A stretch of DNA of 64,000 nt, from NCBI RefSeq assembly GCF_024756275.1, contig NZ_JANUGQ010000003.1, positions 1-64,000 of the forward strand, read 5' to 3'. The notes below the pieces were generated by a model. That model was not told where the DNA came from. It saw only the letters and a program-made list of their open reading frames with translations, and ran no database searches. Below, piece after piece: positions 45,429 to 54,152 of this stretch (its first letter is position 1; each line of letters opens with the position of its first letter). The translations under genes and the position numbers were made by a program. The DNA is from Streptomyces pyxinae (GTDB lineage Bacteria > Actinomycetota > Actinomycetes > Streptomycetales > Streptomycetaceae).

Positions 45429-46562
45429 GTGACCACTTCAGCGATCCACCGGGGACTGGCCGGTGTCGTCGTCGACACCACCGAGATCTCCACCGTCATC
45501 GAGGAGACCAACTCCCTCACCTACCGCGGCTATCCGGTCCAGGATCTCGCCGCCCGCCGCTCCTTCGAGGAGGTGGCGTATCTGCTCTGGCACGGCGAAC
45601 TCCCCGACGCGGACCGGCTGCGGGAGTTCCGGGCGCGGGAGCGCGCGCTGCGCCCGCTGGACCGGTCGCTCTCCGAGCTGCTGGCCCGGCTCCCCGCCAC
45701 CTGCCATCCGATGGACGTGCTGCGCACCGCCGTCAGCCTCCTCGGGGCGGAGGACCCGGCCGAGGACGACGGCTCGCCGGCCGCCAACCGGGCCAAGTCG
45801 CTGGCGCTGCTGGCGCGGCTGCCGGTGGTGGTGGCCGCCGACCACCGCCGGCGGCGCGGGCTCGACCCCGTACGGCCCGATCCGGAGCTGGGGTACGCGG
45901 AGAACTTCTTCCACATGTGCTTCGGCACGGTGCCGGCGCCCGAGGTGGTCCGCTGCTTCGAGGTGTCGCTGATCCTCTACGCCGAACACAGCTTCAACGC
46001 CTCGACGTTCACCGCCCGGGTGGTCACCTCCACCCTCTCCGACCTCTACAGCGCGGTCACCGCCGCCATCGGCGCCCTCAAGGGCCCGCTGCACGGCGGC
46101 GCCAACGAGGCGGTGATGCACATGCTGGAGGAGATCGGCTCCCCGGAGCGGGCCGAGACCTGGCTGGACGAGGCGCTGGCCGCCAAGCGGAAGATCATGG
46201 GCTTCGGCCACCGGGTGTACAAGCACGGCGACTCCCGGGTGCCCCTCATGCAGGAGGCCACCGACCGGCTGGTCGCCCGCGCGGCCGACCCGGAGGCGAC
46301 CCGGCTGGCCACCCTGCACGCCGCCCTGCGCCAGGCCATGCTGAGCCGCAAGGGCATCCACCCGAATCTCGACTACCCGGCGGGGCTGGCGTACCACCTG
46401 ATGGGCTTCGACACCCCGGCCTTCACCCCCCTGTTCGTGATGAGCCGGATCACCGGCTGGACCGCCCACATCACCGAGCAACTCGCGCACAACGCCCTGA
46501 TCCGCCCGCTCGCCTCCTACGCGGGCCCCGCCCAGCGGCCGGTCCCGGCGGCGGTCCGCTGA
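45429..46562 (+). CDS. prpC: 2-methylcitrate synthase/citrate synthase
   Basis: A 377-aa citrate-synthase-fold enzyme condensing propionyl-CoA with oxaloacetate. Seen: SLTYRGYPVQDLA near the N-terminus, SFNASTFTARVVTST, KGPLHGGANEAV with active-site His, GFGHRVYKHGDSR with the second His, and the FVMSRITGWTAHI region with the catalytic Asp block nearby. Position after prpD-prpB indicates the methylcitrate enzyme rather than the main TCA citrate synthase. GTG 45429 with CGGAG upstream. Confidence 0.92.
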   Translation: MTTSAIHRGLAGVVVDTTEISTVIEETNSLTYRGYPVQDLAARRSFEEVAYLLWHGELPDADRLREFRARERALRPLDRSLSELLARLPATCHPMDVLRTAVSLLGAEDPAEDDGSPAANRAKSLALLARLPVVVAADHRRRRGLDPVRPDPELGYAENFFHMCFGTVPAPEVVRCFEVSLILYAEHSFNASTFTARVVTSTLSDLYSAVTAAIGALKGPLHGGANEAVMHMLEEIGSPERAETWLDEALAAKRKIMGFGHRVYKHGDSRVPLMQEATDRLVARAADPEATRLATLHAALRQAMLSRKGIHPNLDYPAGLAYHLMGFDTPAFTPLFVMSRITGWTAHITEQLAHNALIRPLASYAGPAQRPVPAAVR

Positions 46563-46650
46563 CGGCCCACGCCCCCGCGCCCCCACGACCCCGCGACCCC
46601 ACGACCGCCGGCCCCGGCCTCACGCCCCCGCCACCGCCGCCGATCCGGCC

Positions 46651-47622
46651 TCAGTCGCGGAGGATCCCGGCGGCCCGGGCGGCGGTGAGCCACTGGGGGA
46701 ACTCCCCGAGCAGCCGGTCGTAGAGCTCGGCGTCCGAGAGGGACTTCGGAGCCGGACCGGCGGCGAAGAACCCGGCGTTGTCCACCACCCGCCGCCCCGG
46801 CACCGGCAGTTCGTCCAGCCGTCGCAGAAAGCGGAACTCGTCCTGGCCGAACCCCACGAACTGCCAGAAGACCGGCAGCCGGGCCGCCGTGCAGAGCACA
46901 TGCTCGGCGGCCGCCCGGGAGCTCGGCGACCCGTCGGTCTGGAAGACCACGAACGCCGGGTCGGGGCCCCCATGGGCCTCGTAGTGGTCGAGCACCGCCT
47001 GCATGGCGACGTGGTAGTTGGTGCGGCCCATGTGCCCCATCGACTCATGGAGCGGGTTGATCCGGTCCCGGTAGGCGTCGAGGCTGATCTCGGCCGTTCC
47101 GTCGATGTCCGTGGAGAAGAAGACGACCGGCACCACCCCGTCGTCGTCCAGGTGGGCCGCCAGGGCGAGCGTCTGCTCGGCCAGGTGCTGGACCGAGCCG
47201 TCCCGGTAGTACGGCCGCATGCTGCCGGAGCGGTCCAGCACCAGATAGACGGCCGCCCGCCGGCCCTCCACCCGGTGCTTGGCCAGCGAGACGCCGGCGG
47301 TCTTGTAGAGGCTGACGAGCCCGGGGGCCCGGACGGCCACCTTCTCCAGACTGACCCCGGGCACGGGGACGGTGCCCGAAGCCGGGCCGGAGGCAGGGCC
47401 GGGGGCGGCACCGGGCGCCGGGGCGGAGGCGGGGGCGGTCGCCGCCGGGCGCTTCCGGTAGTCGACCCGGGGCCGGCCGGCGGCCCCGGAACCGTCGGAG
47501 GAGCCACCGGAGGTCCCAGGGGCGGGGGCAGGGGCGGGGACGGCGGGGGAGCCGCCGGGGGCAGGAGAAGGGGCGGTGGGTCCGGAGCGGGAAGCGCGGT
47601 GCTTCCGGTAGTCGATGGCCAT
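46651..47622 (-). CDS. TerF-like von Willebrand factor A protein
   Basis: A 323-aa cytosolic protein. The N-terminus has a duplicated motif (IDYRKHRASRS at residue 3 and VDYRKRPAATA at about 53) within Pro/Ala-rich linkers, then a vWA domain (about 122-300) with MIDAS DRSGSM (about 129-134), and TDGSPSS downstream. This vWA subgroup occurs with tellurite-resistance (Ter) proteins in actinobacteria and is thought to work in metal-dependent complexes. Start ATG 47622. A terB-like gene is present 15 kb away but no other ter gene is adjacent. Confidence 0.87.
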   Translation of the reverse strand: MAIDYRKHRASRSGPTAPSPAPGGSPAVPAPAPAPGTSGGSSDGSGAAGRPRVDYRKRPAATAPASAPAPGAAPGPASGPASGTVPVPGVSLEKVAVRAPGLVSLYKTAGVSLAKHRVEGRRAAVYLVLDRSGSMRPYYRDGSVQHLAEQTLALAAHLDDDGVVPVVFFSTDIDGTAEISLDAYRDRINPLHESMGHMGRTNYHVAMQAVLDHYEAHGGPDPAFVVFQTDGSPSSRAAAEHVLCTAARLPVFWQFVGFGQDEFRFLRRLDELPVPGRRVVDNAGFFAAGPAPKSLSDAELYDRLLGEFPQWLTAARAAGILRD

Positions 47623-48084
47623 ACGTACGCATTGTGCTCCGCCCGGCCGTTCCCGTCCGGGGTTCCCAGGAGCCGGCCGGTCCGGACACAGCCCCTGCGG
47701 CGCCCCTGCGGCGCCCCTGCGGTGCCCGCGCGGCGTCCATATGACATCCGTACGACTGACATCCGTACGACGCCGGTACGACGCCGGTACGGAGGCCCGC
47801 CCGGACCGCCCGGACCGACCGGACCGACCGAGACCGACCGGACCGACCGGGGCTGCTCGGACCGACCGGGGCTGCTCGGGACCGTCTGAGACCGGCCGGG
47901 ACCGATTCTGACGCCCACTGCTCGCTGAAGGATCGTTTTTCTTCCGCTTCGGCTCTGGCATTTGCCTGGTTTGATCCGCGCGAGCGTCCGGACCGCGCCG
48001 GACCGGGGACGGACTGCCTACTGGAAGGTGCGCAAGCCGCTCGGGCGGACCGTCGCCCGGGCCCACCGAAGGGAAGTGGTCCCC
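47623..48084. other. intergenic region with short GC-rich repeats
   Basis: 462 bp. Contains GCGCCCCTGCGG triplicate (about 47697-47722), CATCCGTACGAC/ACGCCGGTACG repeats (about 47748-47792) and a run of GGACCGACC units (about 47808-47880). The likely promoter for the 48085 gene is the less GC-rich stretch GATCGTTTTTCTTCCGCTTC near 47931-47950. No gene accepted. Confidence 0.45.
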
Positions 48085-49134
48085 ATGCGCAACCCCCACC
48101 TCGCCGTCAACCCGCCGGCCGGACGGTACCGGGACGCCGAGGGCACCCCGTACATGATCAACCTGACCATGTCGCCGCAGACGGTGCAGCAGCTCGCCCA
48201 GGGCAACTACAAGCTCTTCCTGTTCAAGGCGGTGCAGAGCGCCGTGGGCGGCGGGGCGCCGACGGTGTGGGCCGCCACCACGCAGTACTCGACCTCCACG
48301 TCGGTGTCCTGGACCGAGGACTACTACGCCTACGCCTCCATGGAGGAGATCCAGGACGGCGTCGACTTCAGCAGCAGCGACACCGACGCGATCGACCTCG
48401 GCCAGACCCTCCAGGTCGCCGCCCAGGCGGTCGGCTCGGTGACGGACGGCGGCACCCCCGGCGCGGTCACCGTGCAGAACACCGTCACCACGCCGTTCAC
48501 CTGCGGGCTGGCCCAGCCCAGCCCGACCGGCAGCGGACTGCCGACGCCCATCTGCGCCTTCCCGCTCTACGGGCTCAACCTCGACCTGATCGTCCCGCTG
48601 GAGAAGGTGGCCCTGGTCTTCGCGGCGGCGCCGTACCTGGAGGGCATGGTCATCGAGAGCTCGATCGGCCCCGCCGTCCTCGCGGACCTCACCCTGAGCA
48701 ACAACATCACCCTCGGCTACGACATCAACAACGGCTGGTCGTGGACGGGCAACCAGGCGTCGAACATCCCCTCCGACGAGTTCGTCCAGACGCTCATCGT
48801 GCCGACGGGGCTCGGCCAGGCGCCCGGCGTGCCGAGCCTGCTCGGGGACGCCGTCACCTCGGTCTCCATCTGGACGCCGATGAGCACCAAGCCGTACCAG
48901 CCCAACAACATCATCGCGCGGGCCTCCTCGGGCTCCACCGACCAGAACTCGCTGGCCGCCGTGCTGACCCCGCTCGCCGGCGCCCCGGTGATCCGCAAGG
49001 ACCAGGTCTACATCGCGGAGTACTTCGTCCGGCCCACCGTGATGGAGACCTGGCAGGTGCAGTGCACCTATGTGCCGGACGCGCCGGGCAACCCGTACGA
49101 CTTCAAGAAGCTGCGGGAGATCCCCAACCCCTGA
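48085..49134 (+). CDS. unrecognised beta-rich protein, paralog 1
   Basis: A 349-aa soluble protein of low charge with many Thr/Ser/Val and a beta-strand pattern. Motifs shared with the next gene: INLTMSPQTVQQLAQGNYKL, VQSAVGGGAPTVWA, FTCGLAQPSPTGSG, PICAFPLYGLNL and a WSWTGNQASN block. No signal peptide. GAAGGGAAGTGG precedes ATG 48085. Function unknown; the fold could be a beta-barrel or sandwich lectin/toxin-like protein. It differs from the GC-rich Ala/Arg composition of neighbours by being Thr/Asn/Ile-rich. Confidence 0.75.
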   Translation: MRNPHLAVNPPAGRYRDAEGTPYMINLTMSPQTVQQLAQGNYKLFLFKAVQSAVGGGAPTVWAATTQYSTSTSVSWTEDYYAYASMEEIQDGVDFSSSDTDAIDLGQTLQVAAQAVGSVTDGGTPGAVTVQNTVTTPFTCGLAQPSPTGSGLPTPICAFPLYGLNLDLIVPLEKVALVFAAAPYLEGMVIESSIGPAVLADLTLSNNITLGYDINNGWSWTGNQASNIPSDEFVQTLIVPTGLGQAPGVPSLLGDAVTSVSIWTPMSTKPYQPNNIIARASSGSTDQNSLAAVLTPLAGAPVIRKDQVYIAEYFVRPTVMETWQVQCTYVPDAPGNPYDFKKLREIPNP

Positions 49135-49141
49135 CCCCGGC

Positions 49142-49159
49142 ACGGGCCTTCGGGCCCGT
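49142..49159 (+). promoter_or_regulatory. stem-loop between the two paralogs
   Basis: ACGGGCC / GGCCCGT 7-bp stem with a TTCG tetraloop, 8 nt after the stop of paralog 1 and 37 nt before the start of paralog 2. Could be an attenuator that makes paralog 1 more abundant, or a weak terminator. Confidence 0.5.
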
Positions 49160-49195
49160 CGCCCGGGACGGCACCGGTGGTGAGGGAGACCCGGC

Positions 49196-50083
49196 ATGGT
49201 CGGCACGGACACCACGAGCACCACGTACGCCATGAACACCACGTACGCCACTGGCACTCCGTACGCCACCGACACCACGGACCCCACGCTCAGCGGTCCG
49301 CACCACACCGCACACGGCGCCGGCGGTACGCACCGCGCCGCGTACGGCGGTACGGGCCGCGGGGCGGCGGCGTCCGGTGAGACGGCCGGCACCCGCCGGC
49401 TGATCGTGCTGACCATGCCGGAGCCCACCGTCCGGGCGCTCCACGAGGGCGGCTACACGCTCTCCCTCTGCCACGCGGTCGGCTGCGACCAGGGGGGCGG
49501 CGCTCCCCTGGTCTGGGCCACCATCCGGGAGTTCGCCGCCACCACGACCCTGGCGTGGACGGCGGAGACATACGTCTGCACCACCGCCGCCTCCGTCCCG
49601 GGCGCCGCTCACCGGCGGGGCTCCGGAAGCCCGGGCAGGACGCGGCTCCACCCGGTGCGGGCCGGGCAGATCGTGGCGGCCGGCCCGGACGCGGTGCCCG
49701 TCCCCTGCCCCCACCCCGGCGACCCGGCGGCGGTCACCGTGCTCAACTCCACCCGGGCGCCGTACTCCTGCGGGCTCGCCCAGACCCCGCCGGCCGGCGG
49801 CGACGGGCTGCCGGCGCCCTACTGCGCCTTCCCGCTGCATGGCGGCCACCTGGTCTTCCTGACCCCGCTGCCCCGGATCACGCTGGCCTTCGGCACCCGG
49901 CCGCTGCGGCCCGGGAGCCCGGCCGGCGACATCGTGGGGCCCACCGTCCTGGTCGACCTGGCCCGGCCCGGTCCGGCCCATCTCGGCTTCGACCTCCATC
50001 GTGGCTGGTCCTCCCGCGACAACCGGACGACCGCCCTCGGGCTCGGCGCGCTGACCGGCGCGCTGATCGAACCGACCGGCTGA
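49196..50083 (+). CDS. unrecognised beta-rich protein, paralog 2
   Basis: A 295-aa paralog of the preceding protein: IVLTMPEPTVRALHEGGYTL, CDQGGGAPLVWATI, YSCGLAQTPPAGG, YCAFPLHGGHL. The N-terminal 65 residues are a Thr/Tyr-rich degenerate repeat (TTYAMNTTYATGTPYATDTT). The region after the shared core is shorter than in paralog 1 (it ends soon after GWSSRDNRTTALGLG). Likely in one operon with paralog 1 and the sigma-like gene that follows. Confidence 0.72.
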   Translation: MVGTDTTSTTYAMNTTYATGTPYATDTTDPTLSGPHHTAHGAGGTHRAAYGGTGRGAAASGETAGTRRLIVLTMPEPTVRALHEGGYTLSLCHAVGCDQGGGAPLVWATIREFAATTTLAWTAETYVCTTAASVPGAAHRRGSGSPGRTRLHPVRAGQIVAAGPDAVPVPCPHPGDPAAVTVLNSTRAPYSCGLAQTPPAGGDGLPAPYCAFPLHGGHLVFLTPLPRITLAFGTRPLRPGSPAGDIVGPTVLVDLARPGPAHLGFDLHRGWSSRDNRTTALGLGALTGALIEPTG

Positions 50084-50136
50084 CCGGCCCCGGTCGGCCG
50101 CCCCGCCCCGCACAGGCCGTGGAAAGGAGCGGGCTC

Positions 50137-50943
50137 ATGCAGCCACGACAGCCCCAGACCCGTCCGGACCGCCCGGGCCCCGCCCCGGCCGCCCCCGCCG
50201 ATCCGTTCCGCAAGGCGTGGGTCGACACCGAGCTGCGGGCCCTGGCCGAGGAAGCGCGCGCCCGGGGCGCGGGGGCGCGGCGGGAGAGCACCGACCGGCT
50301 GCTGGAGGCGCTCTGGCCGTGGGCGCTGCGCACCGCCCGGGCCCAGGCGGCGCGGGTCCCGGCCGGCGCCGACCGGGACGCGGTCCAGGGCGAGGTGCTC
50401 TGGGAGGTGTTCCAGGCGGTACGCCGGATCGACTGGCAGCGGTACGAGGTGTGGCCGGCGCTGCTGAAGGCCCGGCTGCGCAACGCCTGGACCGGGGCCG
50501 CCCGGGCCGAGGATCCGCTGTCACGGGGCGAACGCCGCTCCAGGACCGCCTACTTGCGGTACGCGGAGGCCGAGACCCACCGGCTGCGGCGCACCCTGAC
50601 CCCCGCCGAACGCACCGCGCTCGCCCGCCGCTGCCGGCCGGACGGTGCCGCCTCCGGGGTCGAACCGGTGCTGCTGGGCCGGGTTCTGCTGGCCGTCGGC
50701 GCGGTGCCCGATGCCGGGACGGCGCCCGGGGAGGCCGGCCAGGACCCCGCCGTGCTGCTCCAGCGCCGGTGGCTGGGCCAGGCGGTGCGGGCCTGGGTCG
50801 CCCAGGACCTGCCGCCCGGGCTGGGCCGCGAGGTGGCCGCGCTGCTGGACCGGGACGAGGGCGACCGGCTGAGCGGCACCCTGCTGCGCCGGATACGGCC
50901 GTACGCGGAGGCGCTCAGCGCCCGGCTCGGGGGCGAGCCGTGA
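50137..50943 (+). CDS. sigma-70 region-2-like protein
   Basis: A 268-aa protein. About residues 50-125 resemble sigma-70 region 2: DAVQGEVLWEVFQAVRRIDW, then VWPALLKARLRNAWTGAA, followed by a basic stretch GERRSRTAYLRYAEAE. A canonical region 4 HTH was not recognised in the remainder (LTPAERTALARRCR, DLPPGLGREVAALLDRDEGD), so it may be a divergent ECF-type sigma factor or a sigma-derived regulator. GGAAAGGAG precedes ATG 50137. Same strand as the paralogs upstream. Confidence 0.65.
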   Translation: MQPRQPQTRPDRPGPAPAAPADPFRKAWVDTELRALAEEARARGAGARRESTDRLLEALWPWALRTARAQAARVPAGADRDAVQGEVLWEVFQAVRRIDWQRYEVWPALLKARLRNAWTGAARAEDPLSRGERRSRTAYLRYAEAETHRLRRTLTPAERTALARRCRPDGAASGVEPVLLGRVLLAVGAVPDAGTAPGEAGQDPAVLLQRRWLGQAVRAWVAQDLPPGLGREVAALLDRDEGDRLSGTLLRRIRPYAEALSARLGGEP

Positions 50944-51295
50944 CGGCCGTCCACCGGGCCGGGAGCGGTCAGGCGATCCGGCCGGCACCCCAGGCCGCTT
51001 CTTTCGGGTGCAAAGCCCGCCACCCGGGATTGGAACGCCCCGGCCGGACGCACCAGCACTCCATGGCCCCGCACCACCATCCGCCCCAGTCACCACTCCA
51101 GCGTCTGTCCTCGCCCCGGTCACCACTCCAGCCGCCGTCCCCGCCACGGCCACCGTCACCGCCCCCGGCGCCGTCCCCGCAACGGCCCCAGTCACCGCCC
51201 CCGTCACGGACCCGGCCGCCGTCCCCGGCCCCCTCTCGGCCCCGGTCCTCGCCTCCGGCCCGTACCGCGTCCGGGCCCCGCCGGCGGTGACCCCC

Positions 51296-51976
51296 ATGAC
51301 CGCCACCCGCACCCCGCCGCAACCCGGTCACCCGGCGGCGGCCGCCCCCGCCGCCATCCCCCCGCCCCGTGCCGAACTGCCGCTCCGCCGCGCCCTGTTC
51401 GACCGAGCCTGGATGGCCGTCCTGCTGCTCGACCGGAACGGAACGGCGCTGGACGCCAACCCGGCCGCCCATCGCCTGCTGCACCGCCCGCCCGGCGCAC
51501 TCCCCGGCACCTCCCTGCTCCCGTACCTCGGCACGGAGACGCACACCGCGCTCTGGCGGCGGCTGCTCTCGGGGCCGTACGGGTACTTCCACACCACCGT
51601 CCCGCTCGACCTCCCGGACCACCGGCTCCCGGCCGTCCGGGCGGTCGCCTGGCTGGTGTCCCCCGGCCACACCGCCGGCCAGGCGGTCTGCTGCCTCCTC
51701 CCACCGGCGGCCCGGGGCGCGGCCGCCCGCCCGCCGGCCACCCGCCCCGCGCTGTCGGCGGTGGAGATCCTGGTGGTGGAGGGCCTGGCACTGGGCCTCA
51801 GCAACGCCGAACTGGGCCGCGAACTCCATTTGAGCCGCCAGGGGTTGGACTACCACATCGGCCGCCTCCGCCAGAAGCTCCGCGCCCGCAGCCGCACCGC
51901 CCTGGTCGCCCGCGCCTACACCACCGGCCTCCTCACCGCCGGCGTCTGGCCACCCCGGGTCGCCACCCCCGACTGA
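51296..51976 (+). CDS. PAS-LuxR transcriptional regulator
   Basis: A 226-aa regulator. A PAS-like domain (about 25-125: FDRAWMAVLLLDRNGTALDA, then an LLPYLG block) and a C-terminal LuxR HTH (about 155-215: LSAVEILVVEGLALGLSNAE, GLDYHIGRLRQKLRARSRTA). ATG 51296 gives a compact protein; the frame stays open to GTG 51008 across Val/Thr/Ala/Pro repeats with GC-rich third positions, so a 322-aa form with a low-complexity N-tail is possible. PAS-LuxR proteins often act as pathway activators; it probably governs the preceding genes. Confidence 0.78.
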   Translation: MTATRTPPQPGHPAAAAPAAIPPPRAELPLRRALFDRAWMAVLLLDRNGTALDANPAAHRLLHRPPGALPGTSLLPYLGTETHTALWRRLLSGPYGYFHTTVPLDLPDHRLPAVRAVAWLVSPGHTAGQAVCCLLPPAARGAAARPPATRPALSAVEILVVEGLALGLSNAELGRELHLSRQGLDYHIGRLRQKLRARSRTALVARAYTTGLLTAGVWPPRVATPD

Positions 51977-52198
51977 CCACCGCCCGCCCCGGCTGACCAC
52001 CGTCCGCCCCCGACCGAGCGCCACCCGCCCCCGACTGACGACCGCCCAGCGCCGGTTGCCCGGCCCGACCGGTCCGCCGGGCACCGGACAGGGCCGAAGC
52101 CGGAGAGGCCGCCGCCTCCGGCCACAGCGGCCGGCCTTGGGTGTCACACCCGCGTCCGGGACGGCCGCCCGCCCGGCCGTGGGCGTCACATCCCGGCC

Positions 52199-52212
52199 AT
52201 GACATCTGTCAT
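52199..52212 (+). promoter_or_regulatory. palindromic operator ATGACA-TC-TGTCAT
   Basis: Two perfect 6-bp arms with a 2-nt spacer, 60 nt upstream of the ABC ATPase start. NarL-type regulators bind short dyads like this; the response regulator encoded at 57509 is the natural candidate. The spacer of about 295 bp (51977-52271) otherwise holds GC-rich sequence with no gene. Confidence 0.6.
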
Positions 52213-52271
52213 ACCGGACCCACGACTCCGGACACTGCCGGGACCACCTGCGGAAACGCGATTCTTCTCGC

Positions 52272-53306
52272 ATGACGACAACCTCCGCGAAGACCGCCGC
52301 CCCGGCCGTGGTGAGCTTCGAGAACGTGACCAAGGACTACGGCCAGGTGCGCGCCGTCGACGGGCTCACGCTCACCCTGCGGCCCGGTGAGACGGTCGCG
52401 CTGCTCGGGCCCAACGGCGCCGGCAAGTCCTCGACGCTCGACCTGCTGCTGGGGCTGCGCCCGCCGGACTCCGGCAGTGTGCGGCTCTTCGGCACCACGC
52501 CCCGGGAGGCCATCGCCGCCGGGCGGGTCGGGGCCATGCTGCAGAGCGGCGGGCTCATGGAGGGCGTCACCGTCCGCGAACTGGTCACCCTCGGCTGCGC
52601 GTTGCACCCCAAGGCGCACCCGGTCGACGAGGTGCTGGCGCGGGCCGGGATCAGCGGGATCGCGGACCGGAAGATCGGCAAGCTCTCCGGCGGCCAGGAG
52701 CAGCGGGTGCGCTTCGCCCTCGCGACCGCCGGGTCCAACGACCTGATCGTGCTGGACGAGCCGACCACCGGCATGGACGTCACGGCCCGCCAGGCGTTCT
52801 GGGCCACCATGCGCGAGCAGGCGGACCAGGGCCGTACGGTCCTCTTCGCCACCCACTACCTGGAGGAGGCCGACGCCATCGCGGACCGGGTGCTCGTCCT
52901 CGACCGGGGGCGGCTGCTCGCCGACGGTTCGGCCGCCGAGATCAAGGCCCGGGCCGGCGCCCGCCGGATCTCCTTCGACCTCACCGAGCCGTACGACGAG
53001 GAGCGGCTGCGCGCGCTGCCGCACCTGACCAGGCTCGATGTGCGCGGGAACACCGTACGGCTCCAGTCGCGGGACGCCGACGCCACCGTGCACGCCCTGT
53101 ACGGCCTCGGGCTCTACCCGCGCAATCTGGAGGTCGCCGGGCTGGGGCTTGAGCAGGCGTTCGTCGCGCTCACCGAGGCCGGAGCCGATCCCGGGGCCGG
53201 GACCGGGACCGGCACCGAAGGGACCGGAGCCGGAGGGACCGGCACCGATGGAGCCGGCACCGACGCCGTGGCCGCCCGTACCGAGGCCGAGGAGGCCGCG
53301 CTGTGA
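52272..53306 (+). CDS. ABC-2 exporter ATP-binding protein
   Basis: A 344-aa ATPase. Walker A GPNGAGKSS at 46-54, signature LSGGQEQRVRF, Walker B LIVLDEPTTGMD, H-loop ATHYLEEAD: the DrrA-like drug/lipid exporter class. C-terminal residues after about 300 are a Gly/Thr/Ala repeat (GTGTGTEGTGAGGTGTDGAG). Exports an unknown compound with the permease encoded next (GTGA overlap). Confidence 0.93.
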   Translation: MTTTSAKTAAPAVVSFENVTKDYGQVRAVDGLTLTLRPGETVALLGPNGAGKSSTLDLLLGLRPPDSGSVRLFGTTPREAIAAGRVGAMLQSGGLMEGVTVRELVTLGCALHPKAHPVDEVLARAGISGIADRKIGKLSGGQEQRVRFALATAGSNDLIVLDEPTTGMDVTARQAFWATMREQADQGRTVLFATHYLEEADAIADRVLVLDRGRLLADGSAAEIKARAGARRISFDLTEPYDEERLRALPHLTRLDVRGNTVRLQSRDADATVHALYGLGLYPRNLEVAGLGLEQAFVALTEAGADPGAGTGTGTEGTGAGGTGTDGAGTDAVAARTEAEEAAL

Positions 53307-54043
53307 ACACCCTGGTCAAGCTGGAACTCGTCCGCGCGCTGCGGAACAAGAAGTATCTGTTCTTCACCGTCATCTACCCGGCCGCGCTCTTCCTGATGAT
53401 CGGCGGCACCCAGAACGGCGATGTGAAGGTGTACGGCACCCAACTGGGCCTGCCCGCCTTCTACATGGTCGCCATGGCCTCGTTCGGCGCGCTCACCGCC
53501 GTACTCGTTGGCCAGAGCGAGCAGATCGCCAAGGAGCGCGAGAAGGGCTGGGTCCGGCAGCTGCGGCTGACCGCGCTCCCCGGCCACGGATACGTCCTCG
53601 GCAAGATCGCCAGTGCCGCGCTGCTGAGCCTGCCGTCGATCGTGGTGGTCTTCGGGGTGGCCGCCGGGGTCAAGGGGGTGCGCCTCGAAGCCTGGCAGTG
53701 GGCGGCGCTGACCGGCGCGATCTGGGCCGGCAGCCTGGTCTTCGCGGCACTCGGGGTCGCCCTCGGCTACCTGGTCAGCGGGGACACCGCCCGCCCGGTG
53801 GTGATGATCGTCTACTTCGGCCTCTCCATCCTCGGCGGGCTGTGGATGCCCACCACGGTCTACCCGGACTGGCTCCAGCGGATCGCGGAGTGGCTGCCCA
53901 CCCACGCGTACGCCGGTCTCGGCCAGGCCATCGAGCTGGGCGGCAGCCCGCACGCCAAGGATGTGCTGCTGCTCGCCGGTTACTTCCTGGTCTTCGCGGG
54001 CGGCGCGGCCTGGCTCTACCGCAAGGACACCCTGAAGGCGTGA
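53303..54043 (+). CDS. ABC-2 type permease
   Basis: A 246-aa permease with six TMs (YLFFTVIYPAALFLMIGG, FYMVAMASFGALTAVLVG, SLPSIVVVFGVAAGV, LTGAIWAGSLVFAALGVALG, MIVYFGLSILGGLWMPT, VLLLAGYFLVFAGGAAW). GTG 53303 overlaps the ATPase stop. Members of this family export antibiotics, lipids or peptides; the downstream peptide gene makes peptide export worth considering. Confidence 0.92.
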   Translation: MNTLVKLELVRALRNKKYLFFTVIYPAALFLMIGGTQNGDVKVYGTQLGLPAFYMVAMASFGALTAVLVGQSEQIAKEREKGWVRQLRLTALPGHGYVLGKIASAALLSLPSIVVVFGVAAGVKGVRLEAWQWAALTGAIWAGSLVFAALGVALGYLVSGDTARPVVMIVYFGLSILGGLWMPTTVYPDWLQRIAEWLPTHAYAGLGQAIELGGSPHAKDVLLLAGYFLVFAGGAAWLYRKDTLKA

Positions 54044-54152
54044 GCCATGGCCCGGCCCCCGGGCCCAGCCCCCGGGCCCAGCCCCCGGGCCTCGGGCCCC
54101 GGGAGGACCGACGAGGGCGGACGCCGGACGGGCGAGGACGGACACTGTAGGC

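Noticed and set aside
50944..51295. Separate Val/Thr/Ala/Pro-rich gene before the PAS-LuxR regulator
   Set aside because: It is in frame with the regulator and lacks its own stop; it is either an N-terminal tail of that protein or untranslated repeat.
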